NCBI RefSeq assembly: GCF_049341065.1
Contig: NZ_JBMPIX010000018.1
Span: forward strand, 22,370-86,369
Source: Pacificoceanicola sp049341065
GTDB lineage: Bacteria > Pseudomonadota > Alphaproteobacteria > Rhodobacterales > Rhodobacteraceae
Length of the DNA: 64,000 nt
Direction: 5' to 3'
Part shown: piece after piece, positions 19,362-26,988 of the stretch
Position numbering within the stretch: position 1 is the first letter of the stretch
Layout of the letters: each line of letters begins with the position of its first letter
The notes under the pieces: model-generated
Databases searched by the model: none
What the model saw: only the letters and a program-made list of their open reading frames with translations
Told to the model about the DNA's origin: nothing
Program-made: the position numbers and the translations under genes

Positions 19362-19795
19362 TGGCAGAGACAATGCAATTTGATCTGGTCAGCCCGGAAC
19401 GCAGCTTGCTGTCGACCCGTGTTAAATCGGTTCAGATCCCTGGTGCGGATGGCGACATGACCGCCATGCCGAACCACGCGCCGACGATCACAACCCTGCG
19501 CCCCGGTATCCTCAAGGTGGAAACCGAGAGCGGGATGGAAGAATTCGTTGTTACGGGTGGTTTCGCGGAGATTGGCGAGAGCCTGTCGGTTCTGGCTGAA
19601 AAAGCGCTGCCGCGTTCGGATATGGATCAGGCGACCTATGAGGCGTTGGTGAAAGAGGCGCAAGACCTTTATCACCAGACCAAGGAAGCCTTTCAGAACG
19701 AGCCTGGCCCGGTGGACGATGCGGCCAAGCTGCTTCAGGACATGGTCGCCGTGGGCACCCACATCGGTCTTGATCCGATGAGCCCATCGTTCTGA
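19361..19795 (+). CDS. atpC: F1 ATP synthase epsilon subunit
   Basis: The 144-residue epsilon subunit regulates ATP hydrolysis and joins the rotor to the c-ring. The N-terminal beta-sandwich shows MQFDLVSPERSLLS and GADGDMTAMPNHAPTITTLR, then the VVTGGFAEI strand; the C-terminal part is a helical arm. It is slightly longer than many epsilon subunits because of the last ~15 residues. Its start codon is part of a hairpin that presents the ribosome site in the loop. It ends the operon and is followed within 20 bases by a strong terminator. Confidence 0.96.
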   Translation: MAETMQFDLVSPERSLLSTRVKSVQIPGADGDMTAMPNHAPTITTLRPGILKVETESGMEEFVVTGGFAEIGESLSVLAEKALPRSDMDQATYEALVKEAQDLYHQTKEAFQNEPGPVDDAAKLLQDMVAVGTHIGLDPMSPSF

Positions 19796-19814
19796 GATTG
19801 TAGACCTTGAATTT

Positions 19815-19854
19815 AAAAGCCCCGCCCGGGTCACCGGAGCGGGGCTTTTTGTTT
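19815..19854 (+). terminator. intrinsic terminator of the atp operon
   Basis: Stem AAAAGCCCCGC (19815-19825) pairs with GCGGGGCTTTT (19839-19849). An inner CCGG/CCGG pair sits in the loop, and the stem leads into TTTTTGTTT. It is 19 bases after the atpC stop. Confidence 0.9.
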
Positions 19855-20051
19855 ATGGGTGCGGGTTATCATATTGAGCGCCTTCGGCGCACAGGATATC
19901 GCGGGTCGCGCCTCCGGCGCGATCCGCGGGGCACGTGGCGCGACCGTGGGCACAACATATCGGCCAAAGGTCTTGGCATTTGCCTTTTGCGTTCCAATTT
20001 TTGCCGAAATGACGAAATACTACCTCAAAGGGAAGGACTTAGAGGGCGCCC

Positions 20052-20402
20052 ATGAAGAAGTATGTCGGATCGCTTATCGGGATTGATCAGGGCAATGACG
20101 AGGTGTTCTCGGATTTTGCCAGTGGCGGTGATATGTGGACCGGCCACGGATCGCGGGAACGGCGCAAGAAGATCAAGTTCTCGGAACCCTTCCGCTCAAT
20201 CCCTTCGGTTCAGGTTTCGTTGTCGCTTTGGGACATGGATCAGGGGGCCAATGTCCGCGCGGATATAGCGGCAGAGATGGTCACCGAAACCGGCTTTGAC
20301 CTTGTTTTCCGCACATGGTCGGACACGCGGGTCGCGCGTGTTCGGATGACCTGGATGGCGATTGGCGAGGTGTCGAGCGAGGACGATTGGGAGTTGTACT
20401 GA
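20052..20402 (+). CDS. H-type lectin domain protein
   Basis: A 116-residue protein made almost entirely of one H-type lectin domain, the fold of snail agglutinin and of the discoidin I C-terminal domain. Visible features are a SRERRKKIKFSEPF strand with the typical F-x-x-P pattern, SIPSVQVSLSLWDMDQG, and a C-terminal FRTWSDTRVARVRMTWMAIG strand pair. No signal peptide is seen, so the protein is probably cytoplasmic unless exported by an unknown route. It stands alone, 250 bases after atpC, in convergent orientation with a cytochrome gene (3 bases between stops). Similar small lectins occur in other Rhodobacterales, from memory. The ligand is unknown. Confidence 0.75.
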   Translation: MKKYVGSLIGIDQGNDEVFSDFASGGDMWTGHGSRERRKKIKFSEPFRSIPSVQVSLSLWDMDQGANVRADIAAEMVTETGFDLVFRTWSDTRVARVRMTWMAIGEVSSEDDWELY

Positions 20403-20405
20403 TCC

Positions 20406-20888
20406 CTACTGCATCTGGCTTTGCAGACGCTCCAGAATGATCGGGATTTCATCCAGTGTCAGACGCCCGTGTTCATGCAGGAACGCTTGGATATCGCGCC
20501 CGGTGTAACGGCCAACAAGCCGTCCGTCTTCCTCTACCAGTTTGAGCCGGGAGAGCACGACAGCCCGTTCATGGCAGATAAAGCATTTGTCCTGAAACAG
20601 CTGGCCACCGGAATTGATCGCCTCGAAATGGGCGATCAGCGTGTCGGTTTCCGCAGAGCTGAGCCGACCGTGACCTGCGCCAAGAAGATCGGCGACCAGC
20701 TTTCCGGTGGTTTTGCCTTCAAGCCCCGCGCCGGTCATTGTCATGCTTTCAAAAACGAAATCGCCAGAGTGGGCGCGGTGACAGCCCGCGCAGGCGGATT
20801 CGTAAAGCGCATGGGGATCGATATCCTGCGCATGCCCTGCTGATGCGGCCGCAAGAAGTGCCGCAGCCATCATGAAATTTTTTGGCAT
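20406..20888 (-). CDS. periplasmic c-type cytochrome with two haem motifs
   Basis: A 160-residue exported protein. Residues 1-20 form a signal peptide (MPKNFMMAAALLAAASAGHA). Two haem-binding CxxCH motifs are present, CAGCH at 33-37 and CFICH at 102-106, about 70 residues apart, so it should carry two haems covalently attached in the periplasm. Between and after them I see no further recognised domain. The C-terminal segment (YTGRDIQAFLHEHGRL) resembles the end helix of small class I cytochromes. It is divergent from nothing; prs lies upstream on the same strand with an 88-base gap. The redox partner is unknown. Confidence 0.75.
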   Translation of the reverse strand: MPKNFMMAAALLAAASAGHAQDIDPHALYESACAGCHRAHSGDFVFESMTMTGAGLEGKTTGKLVADLLGAGHGRLSSAETDTLIAHFEAINSGGQLFQDKCFICHERAVVLSRLKLVEEDGRLVGRYTGRDIQAFLHEHGRLTLDEIPIILERLQSQMQ

Positions 20889-20976
20889 GGGCGGACCTCA
20901 CATTTCAGCTTTGCGGAACAATCGGACGAGTCGATGCGCCAGGCATTGACGCGGATCAACCCGGCGCGAAGCTTTT

Positions 20977-21987
20977 TCAGAGGATGCCTTCGTAGATCGG
21001 CCCAAGCGTGTCCGTTTCGAACAATGACGAGACCGATGTACCGTTCCAGATGTTCAGGATGCTTTGCGCGAACATCGGCGCCGTCGGAAGGATGCGGATG
21101 TTCGGAGCGCTGGCGACGGCTTCAGTGGGTTGGATCGAATCGGTCAGAACAAGCGATTTCATGACCGAATTGGTCACCCGCTCGACCGCCGGCCCGGACA
21201 TCACGCCGTGGCTGATATAGGCGTGCACCTCGGTCGCGCCATGCTCCATAAGCACCTCGGCGGCTTTGCACAGCGTTCCGGCCGTGTCACACATGTCATC
21301 GACGATAAAGCATTTCTTGCCGGTCACATCGCCGATCACGGTCATTTCGGCCACTTCGCCGGGCTTTTCACGGCGCTTGTCGACGATTGCCAGTGGAGCA
21401 TTGATCCGTTTAGCCAGTTCGCGGGCGCGGGCCACGCCGCCAACGTCGGGCGAGATCACCATGATATCTTCCATGTTGCCCTTGAACTGGCGCAGGATGT
21501 CCAGTGCAAAGATCGGAGAGGCATAGAGGTTGTCCACCGGAATATCGAAGAACCCCTGAATCTGCGCGGCGTGTAGGTCCAGCGTCAGAACCCGCTCGAT
21601 CCCTGCTTCGGCGATCATGTTGGCAACCAGCTTGGCGGTGATCGGGGTGCGGGCCTTGGTGCGGCGGTCCTGACGGGCATAGCCGAAGTACGGGATCACC
21701 GCGGTGATGCGGCTGGCCGATGAGCGGCGCAACGCATCTGCCATGATCAGCAGCTCCATCAGGTTGTCGTTGGCCGGGTTCGAGGTGCTTTGGATGATGA
21801 ACATATCCTCGCCGCGGACATTCTCGTAAACCTCGACGAAAATTTCCTGATCGTTGAAACGTTCGATGCGAGCATCGACAAGGCCAACGCTCATTCCACG
21901 ATAAAGCGACATCCGCCGGGCAATCGCCGCAGCAAGGGGTTTGTTGGCATTGCCCGAGATCAGCTTGGGTTCAACGACGATGGCCAT
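20977..21987 (-). CDS. prs: ribose-phosphate pyrophosphokinase
   Basis: Prs makes phosphoribosyl pyrophosphate from ribose 5-phosphate and ATP for nucleotide, histidine and tryptophan synthesis. The 336-residue product has the classic blocks IIQSTSNPANDNLMELL, YFGYARQDRR (ATP loop), DLHAAQIQGFF (flexible loop and histidine) and the PRPP-binding VIVDKRREKP and VDDMCDTAGTL. It is slightly longer than the usual ~315, mainly by the C-terminal tail. The gene is single and divergent from the isomerase gene at 22086. Confidence 0.97.
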   Translation of the reverse strand: MAIVVEPKLISGNANKPLAAAIARRMSLYRGMSVGLVDARIERFNDQEIFVEVYENVRGEDMFIIQSTSNPANDNLMELLIMADALRRSSASRITAVIPYFGYARQDRRTKARTPITAKLVANMIAEAGIERVLTLDLHAAQIQGFFDIPVDNLYASPIFALDILRQFKGNMEDIMVISPDVGGVARARELAKRINAPLAIVDKRREKPGEVAEMTVIGDVTGKKCFIVDDMCDTAGTLCKAAEVLMEHGATEVHAYISHGVMSGPAVERVTNSVMKSLVLTDSIQPTEAVASAPNIRILPTAPMFAQSILNIWNGTSVSSLFETDTLGPIYEGIL

Positions 21988-22085
21988 GGGCGGCAGCTCC
22001 GGAGATTGTGAAGGATTCGTAACGTTGCGGATCGCTTAGCATGGCCCTAGTTTGCCTTCCAGCATCACGCGCGAAAGGCGACGAC

Positions 22086-22685
22086 ATGGCCCACATTGAC
22101 TACTTTTTTGCGACTTTGTCGCCCTATGCATATCTTGCAGGCACCGAACTGGAGGATATTGCCGCCAAACATGGCGCAACGATCACATACAAACCGCTGG
22201 ACATTCTGGCATTGTTTGCGCGCACCGGTGGCACGCCTCCGGGCGAACGTCATCCCAGCCGTCAGGCCTATCGCGCGCAGGAACTGACACGCCACGCGAA
22301 AAAGCGCGGAGTGCCCTTCAACCTGAAACCAGCGCATTGGCCGACGAACATGGCGCCGTCCTCTTATGCCGTGATCGCGGCGCAAAACGCCGGGGGCGGT
22401 GATATGGGCAAACTTTGCCACGCGATCCTGCGGTCGTGCTGGGCCGATGAAAAGGATGTCGCCGACGATGCGGTGATCCGGGCGTGTCTGACCGAGGCTG
22501 GGTTTGATCCTGCGCTGGCCGACAGCGGGCTGCTGGTCGGGGCCGAGACCTATGCGCGCAATCTGGATGAGGCCGTGGACAAAGGCGCCTTTGGAGCGCC
22601 TTTCTACGTTGTCGACACCGGGCAGAATTTCTGGGGCCAGGACAGGTTGGCCGATCTTGATCAGCACTTGGCGGGCGAGCTTTGA
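22086..22685 (+). CDS. 2-hydroxychromene-2-carboxylate isomerase family protein
   Basis: A 199-residue DsbA-fold protein of the kappa-class GST / 2-hydroxychromene-2-carboxylate isomerase family. In aromatic degradation these isomerases use glutathione to convert the chromene to a benzalpyruvate, but many members have other, unknown roles. Visible features are the N-terminal IDYFFATLSPYAYLAG, with serine in place of the DsbA cysteine pair as expected for this family, RAQELTRHAKKRGVP, and the C-terminal GAFGAPFYVV with the cis-proline. The ATG at 22086 was chosen because the family N-terminus starts there. It overlaps the next gene by one base. No ring-cleavage genes surround it. Confidence 0.8.
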   Translation: MAHIDYFFATLSPYAYLAGTELEDIAAKHGATITYKPLDILALFARTGGTPPGERHPSRQAYRAQELTRHAKKRGVPFNLKPAHWPTNMAPSSYAVIAAQNAGGGDMGKLCHAILRSCWADEKDVADDAVIRACLTEAGFDPALADSGLLVGAETYARNLDEAVDKGAFGAPFYVVDTGQNFWGQDRLADLDQHLAGEL

Positions 22686-23476
22686 TGGAGGGAATGTTCG
22701 TCGAGGCCGCTTCAGTGAACATCCGCAGCTTTGGCCATGGGGCTCAGCACGCGCTGGCGCTGCATTGCGGGCTAGGCAGTTCCGGGATGTGGAAAGCGAT
22801 GGCCAGTGGTTTGGGTGAACGCCTGACCATCACCGCGCCGGACTTTCCCGGCCATGGGCGCAGCGCGCGCTTTTCCGACGAAGGCGACGTGCATGATCAG
22901 GCTTGCGACGCGGTGCGCGGATTGCTCTCGCCCGATATGCATCTGATCGGTCACAGCTTTGGCGCAACGGTGGCGTTGCGGCTGGCCTTGGAGGCGCCGG
23001 AAAAGGTGGCCTCGCTCACATTGATCGAGCCGGTGTTTTTCGCGGCGGCCAAAGGGCGACCGGGATATGATGACCATCGTGCCCGGGAAGAAGATTTCTT
23101 TGCCGTCTGTCACAGCGGGAACATGGCCGAGGCGGCGCGCACCTTCAACCGGATATGGGGTGGCGGCATTCCTTGGGACAGGTTCCCCAAATCGGTGCAA
23201 GAGGACATGGCGCGCGGCATGCCGTTTGTCGCAGGAACCGAGCCGAGCCTTTGGCAGGATCGCAGCGGCATGTTGGCTGCGGGCCGGATAGAACGGTTGA
23301 CCTGCCCCGTCGTGTTGATCCGGGGCGCCGAAACCGTGCCGATCATAGCGCAGGTGCACGAAGGTTTGCTGGACCGGTTGCCCAACAGCCGCGAAGTCGT
23401 GATCGAGGGGGCGGGGCATATGCTGACCGTGACCCATGCAGCCGATGTGGCTGGCGTGATCTCTGAGGTTGTCTGA
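22685..23476 (+). CDS. alpha/beta hydrolase
   Basis: A 263-residue alpha/beta-hydrolase with nucleophile elbow GHSFGATVALR, an early ALHCGLGSSGMW segment that supplies the oxyanion region, and a C-terminal histidine in GAGHMLTVTH; a candidate acid lies in between. Substrate unknown. The ATG at 22685 overlaps the stop of the isomerase gene (TGATG), so the two are coupled and may act in one route. A TTG one codon earlier is in frame. The stop lies 26 bases from the stop of plsY on the other strand. Confidence 0.82.
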   Translation: MEGMFVEAASVNIRSFGHGAQHALALHCGLGSSGMWKAMASGLGERLTITAPDFPGHGRSARFSDEGDVHDQACDAVRGLLSPDMHLIGHSFGATVALRLALEAPEKVASLTLIEPVFFAAAKGRPGYDDHRAREEDFFAVCHSGNMAEAARTFNRIWGGGIPWDRFPKSVQEDMARGMPFVAGTEPSLWQDRSGMLAAGRIERLTCPVVLIRGAETVPIIAQVHEGLLDRLPNSREVVIEGAGHMLTVTHAADVAGVISEVV

Positions 23477-23502
23477 GGCGAGGCCCCGGGGGCTTTAGGC
23501 GT

Positions 23503-24099
23503 TTATTTCTGGCCGATCTTTGGCTCGGTCCCGTCCTTGAGTCGCGCCAGATTGGCCCGGTGCCGCCAGTAGATCAGGAAGGTCAGGATCGTGCCCATGA
23601 CCAGCAGATCGACCCGCGCCATCATGAACATCCAGACCGTGGTGGACATTGCGGCCGTCAATGCAGCCACCGAGGAAATGCGCGAGATGATCGCCGCGAA
23701 CAGCCATGTCGCGCAGCACAGCAGGCCAACCGGCCAGCTCAGCGCGAGAACGACGCCGAGATAGGTCGCCACGCCCTTGCCGCCCTTGAACCTAAGCCAG
23801 ACCGGATAGCAATGGCCGATAAAAGCGGCGAGCCCGGCCCATTTTGCGATGCCTGCGGGCGCCAGCGCACTGGCCAACAGGACGGCGACGGCGCCTTTCA
23901 GGGCGTCGAACAGCAGCGTCGCGGCGGCGGCTCCTTTGTTGCCGGTGCGCAGAACGTTGGTTGCGCCGATGTTGCCCGAGCCGATCTGGCGCAGGTCGCC
24001 CAAACCCATCACCCGGCTGATGATGATGCCAAAGGGGATGGATCCCAGCAGATAGCCGATGACGACCCAGAGGATCAGGGGAAGCGTTTCTGCGGTCAT
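23503..24099 (-). CDS. plsY: acyl-phosphate glycerol-3-phosphate acyltransferase
   Basis: PlsY uses acyl-phosphate to acylate glycerol 3-phosphate, the first step of phospholipid synthesis. The 198-residue integral membrane protein shows the conserved GYLLGSIPFG, GSGNIGATNVLRTG (phosphate-binding loop) and FKGGKGVATYLGV motifs in order, with about five hydrophobic helices. It is the last gene downstream of the pyr operon on this strand (103 bases after the pyrC-like stop), a neighbour arrangement common in this order. Confidence 0.95.
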   Translation of the reverse strand: MTAETLPLILWVVIGYLLGSIPFGIIISRVMGLGDLRQIGSGNIGATNVLRTGNKGAAAATLLFDALKGAVAVLLASALAPAGIAKWAGLAAFIGHCYPVWLRFKGGKGVATYLGVVLALSWPVGLLCCATWLFAAIISRISSVAALTAAMSTTVWMFMMARVDLLVMGTILTFLIYWRHRANLARLKDGTEPKIGQK

Positions 24100-24201
24100 A
24101 TGGTCCTCTTTCCTGCACGGCCTGCCATTTGGCCTTTGGTTCTTTTCATTACGCCCGGTTGCGCCAGATACTCAGCCAAGGCCTTGGCGTCCCGCCCGCT
24201 A

Positions 24202-25488
24202 TCACGCTTCGAAAACGCGGGCGCCGCCGACCCATGTGCCCAGCACCTTGCCCTGAAGCCGCGCGCCATCAAAAGGTGTATTCTTTGATTTCGACCGCAG
24301 CTTGAAGCGGTCGAGCACCAGCGGCTTGTCCGCATCGAACAATACCAGATCGGCTGGCGCCCCGACGCTGAGCCGACCACCCGCCAGCCCCAGCCGTTTG
24401 GCGGGGTTCAGCGACAGCGCGCGGAACAAGGTGGGCAATTCAAGCTCGCCGGAATGGTAGAGGCGTAGCAGCACCGGCAGCATGGTTTCCAGACCGACAG
24501 CACCGCTGGCGGCCTCTTCGTAGGGCAGGCGCTTGCTTTCCTCGTCCTGCGGCGTGTGGAAACTGCCGATGATGTCGATCAACCCGGAGCGGATCGCTTC
24601 GATGATCGCCTGCCGGTCTTCTTCCGATCGCAGCGGCGGTTTGACCTTGAAAAAGGTGCGATAGTCCGCGACGTCCAGCTCGTTCAGCGTCAGGTGATGC
24701 ATCGAGGTGCCGGCGGTCACGTCAAACCCGTTCTTCTTGGCGCGTTCCAGCGCCGGCAGGGCGCGGGCGGTGGTGATCTGGTCAGCGTGATAGCGCACGC
24801 CGGTCATCTCGACCAAGGCGATGTCGCGGTCCAACCCCATCCGTTCGGCCATTGGCGAAACCGCTGGCAGACCCCGCAGGGTGGCGAACTTGCCCGAGGT
24901 CACAGCGGCACCTTTCGACAGGAGCGGCTCTTGCGGGTGGCCCATGACAAGGGCACCAAGGCTGCGCGCATAGGTCATGGCGCGGGTCAGGACCTTGGTG
25001 TCGGTGACAACGCTGTCGCAATCGGTAAAGCCGACGGCCCCCGCATCCATGAGAAAGCCGAACTCGGTCATCTCGCGCCCTTCGCGGCCCTTGGTCAGGG
25101 CGGCCATGGGCAGGACGTTGACGGGACAGTCATCCTCGGCGCGTTCAAGAATAAAGCTCAGGACTTCGGGCGTGTCGATTGCGGGGCTGGTATCGGGGCG
25201 GGTGACGATGGTGGTCACACCGCCTGCCGCTGCGGCCAGACCGGCGGATTTGTAGCTTTCCTTGTGGCGTTCGCCCGGCTCGCCGACCTTGACACCAATG
25301 TCGATGATGCCCGGAGCCAGAAACGCGCCACCGCAATCAATGACGTCCGCGTCCTCGGTCGGGCCAAGGCGATCCTGCTCGGTCATGATTTCGACAATCT
25401 TGCCGTCGGCAACCAGCACGGCACCGGGGGCAATGCTGTCGTTTTCAGGGTCGATCAGGCGGGCGTTGAGGAAAAGTGTCTTGGTCAT
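24202..25488 (-). CDS. pyrC: dihydroorotase-like protein lacking metal ligands (PyrC'/PyrX type)
   Basis: A 428-residue amidohydrolase of the dihydroorotase family, but probably without that activity. The D-x-H-x-H metal motif is replaced by DIGVK (63-67). The second histidine of the paired ligand block is glutamine (RYHADQIT, Gln237). The catalytic aspartate of the TDHAPH motif is phenylalanine (SFHTPQ, Phe310), and the following histidine is Gln314. His184 and the VTAGTSMHHLTLN segment remain, so the fold looks intact. In pseudomonads an inactive PyrC' partner of PyrB is needed to assemble aspartate transcarbamoylase, and the position in a pyrB operon suits that role here. The start overlaps the previous gene by four bases. 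Confidence 0.85.
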   Translation of the reverse strand: MTKTLFLNARLIDPENDSIAPGAVLVADGKIVEIMTEQDRLGPTEDADVIDCGGAFLAPGIIDIGVKVGEPGERHKESYKSAGLAAAAGGVTTIVTRPDTSPAIDTPEVLSFILERAEDDCPVNVLPMAALTKGREGREMTEFGFLMDAGAVGFTDCDSVVTDTKVLTRAMTYARSLGALVMGHPQEPLLSKGAAVTSGKFATLRGLPAVSPMAERMGLDRDIALVEMTGVRYHADQITTARALPALERAKKNGFDVTAGTSMHHLTLNELDVADYRTFFKVKPPLRSEEDRQAIIEAIRSGLIDIIGSFHTPQDEESKRLPYEEAASGAVGLETMLPVLLRLYHSGELELPTLFRALSLNPAKRLGLAGGRLSVGAPADLVLFDADKPLVLDRFKLRSKSKNTPFDGARLQGKVLGTWVGGARVFEA

Positions 25489-25883
25489 TCATTGCTTCCT
25501 TGCGCGCGGGCGCTTTCGATCCGGGCGATGGTGGCCTGCGGGTCAGCCTGAAACTTGATCAGGTGTTTGTCCCCGGTTCGGGTGATGATCTGCACCGCCG
25601 AGCCAAGGGCACGCAGCTTGGCGATCTGATCAAGGGGCACGATGCGGCCCGCCGGGCCATTCAGCGCGCCGTCAACCAGTTCCCAATGGGCGGCCAGTTC
25701 TTCGTCCATCAGATACCAGCCGCGAATGGCCACGGCGGCCAGCCCGCCAATGGCCCCGGTCCAGACATACGGATTGCCCGCGGCCCAAAGGATCGCCATC
25801 CCGGCCGCCATTGCTATGGCGGCCAGCGTCAGGTGCGACTGGACATAGGTGCTTCGATCCGGGGCAAAACTGGCTTGGGTCAT
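25485..25883 (-). CDS. small membrane protein with PH-like domain
   Basis: A 132-residue protein of unknown function. Two hydrophobic helices lie at about residues 18-34 and 39-56 (AAIAMAAGMAILWAAG, WTGAIGGLAAVAIRGW). They are followed by a ~70-residue soluble part whose pattern (IVPLDQIAKLRALGSAVQI, KHLIKFQAD) resembles bacterial PH-like domains. It overlaps both neighbours by four bases (ATGA), between another PH-like protein and the pyrC-like gene. The tight coupling suggests a role linked to the pyr genes or simply shared expression; the function itself is not readable. Confidence 0.6.
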   Translation of the reverse strand: MTQASFAPDRSTYVQSHLTLAAIAMAAGMAILWAAGNPYVWTGAIGGLAAVAIRGWYLMDEELAAHWELVDGALNGPAGRIVPLDQIAKLRALGSAVQIITRTGDKHLIKFQADPQATIARIESARAQGSNE

Positions 25884-26449
25884 GATGCCTCGGTTTGGAG
25901 CGAACGCATTCGTTTGTAAACCTCGCGCGCGTCCGGAATGCGGTCAAAACCGTAGGGAGTGGTACCAATCACCGTGCGGCTGATTTCGTCGCCAAACCGA
26001 TGTGTATGGGTGGCGAACCAGACCGACCCCGGGGGACGGTCATCAAGAATCAGCGGGGTAAGGGCTGTAATCGGGTGGCTTTCGATGCGAACGGGCAGCA
26101 ATGGCGCGTCGATGTAGATCACGGCCTGTTTGTTGGTCAGGAAATAGCGCGTGTAACGACGTATCCATGCGCGGGTAAGTGCGTAGCCGCCGATCCCGTT
26201 CAGCCCGCTAAGCAGCAGTGCAAATAGAAACGCCAGGATCAGAAGCTTAAGCCAAAGCGCGCCGGGATCAAAATTCCACATGGCCCAAAGGCCGGGGCCA
26301 GCCAGCAACGCAATCAACAGGATGTCGAAAAAGATGACCGAAGCTGGCGGGCGCGGGTGCAGGCTGGGTGAGCAATTGGGGCGGCCCTGCCACAGCAGCG
26401 TCTCGCCCGATATATCGAGCGGTGGCACGGCCCCGGCGGGATCGATCAT
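25880..26449 (-). CDS. membrane protein with bacterial PH-like domain
   Basis: A 189-residue protein. Residues ~1-30 begin with ISGETLLWQGRP, a typical opening of bPH membrane proteins. Two membrane helices follow, at about 45-63 and 72-90. The rest contains RYTRYFLTNKQAVIYI and a C-terminal FDRIPDAREVYKRMRSL block in the style of that family. I chose the ATG at 26447-26449, which overlaps the stop of the upstream gene; the longer open frame upstream encodes only arginine-rich shadow sequence. No function is known. It is the middle member of the pyrB-to-pyrC run. Confidence 0.65.
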   Translation of the reverse strand: MIDPAGAVPPLDISGETLLWQGRPNCSPSLHPRPPASVIFFDILLIALLAGPGLWAMWNFDPGALWLKLLILAFLFALLLSGLNGIGGYALTRAWIRRYTRYFLTNKQAVIYIDAPLLPVRIESHPITALTPLILDDRPPGSVWFATHTHRFGDEISRTVIGTTPYGFDRIPDAREVYKRMRSLQTEAS

Positions 26450-26988
26450 CGCAGGATCTTGGCCAGCACAAGAAGAACCAGCAGGCCGAGGCCGATGAGT
26501 ATGACCTTGAGCAGCGTAGACGTGCTGCGCCCCGGCGGGACGCCTTCGCCGCCGCCGACGATGCCCCGCGCCGATGCTGAGCGGATGCGGGCGCCGCGCC
26601 CGCGCGGCGCGTCCTCGGAGAATGTTCCGACCCAACGCAGCGGCGCGGCCACCGAAAGCGTCTGCGTCGTGTTGTCAAAGGCTTGACTGGGCAGGATCAC
26701 GGCGTGCCCTTTCAAGGCGTCGATCTGCGGGCGGGCGGCATTGAAATCAGCGCCCGAGGCATTGTGCGCTTCGGCCATGTAGCGTGACAACGGCATGTCT
26801 TCGAGATCGCTGATATCGACCACATCAACAAAGGCCGGACGCAGCGCCGTGGCCCCCAGTCCGTATTTCAAGGGCCATTCGCCAGTGCCTGCCATGGTGG
26901 TAAAGCGCTCGATCGCCTCGGCGGGCAGGTCGAGGTGGAACAGCCGGACCGTTCCGGTTTCCGATCCGTTGATGTTCATTTTTGTCAT
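26446..26988 (-). CDS. conserved hypothetical protein with C-terminal membrane anchor
   Basis: A 180-residue protein. The first ~115 residues look soluble (RLFHLDLPAEAIERF, GLGATALRPAFVDVVDI, KGHAVILPSQAF). A low-complexity arginine/glycine linker follows, and residues ~158-178 form one membrane helix (LLKVILIGLGLLVLLVLAKI). That makes it a tail-anchored or single-pass protein with its bulk in the cytoplasm. It overlaps the pyrB stop by four bases, so it is made together with aspartate transcarbamoylase. I do not recognise the N-terminal domain. Confidence 0.6.
   Translation of the reverse strand: MTKMNINGSETGTVRLFHLDLPAEAIERFTTMAGTGEWPLKYGLGATALRPAFVDVVDISDLEDMPLSRYMAEAHNASGADFNAARPQIDALKGHAVILPSQAFDNTTQTLSVAAPLRWVGTFSEDAPRGRGARIRSASARGIVGGGEGVPPGRSTSTLLKVILIGLGLLVLLVLAKILR

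Noticed and set aside
22086..23476. An aromatic-degradation cluster from the chromene isomerase and hydrolase genes
   Set aside because: No ring hydroxylase or cleavage enzyme is adjacent; the ring-cleaving dioxygenase at 56665 is 33 kb away. Both families have many unrelated members.
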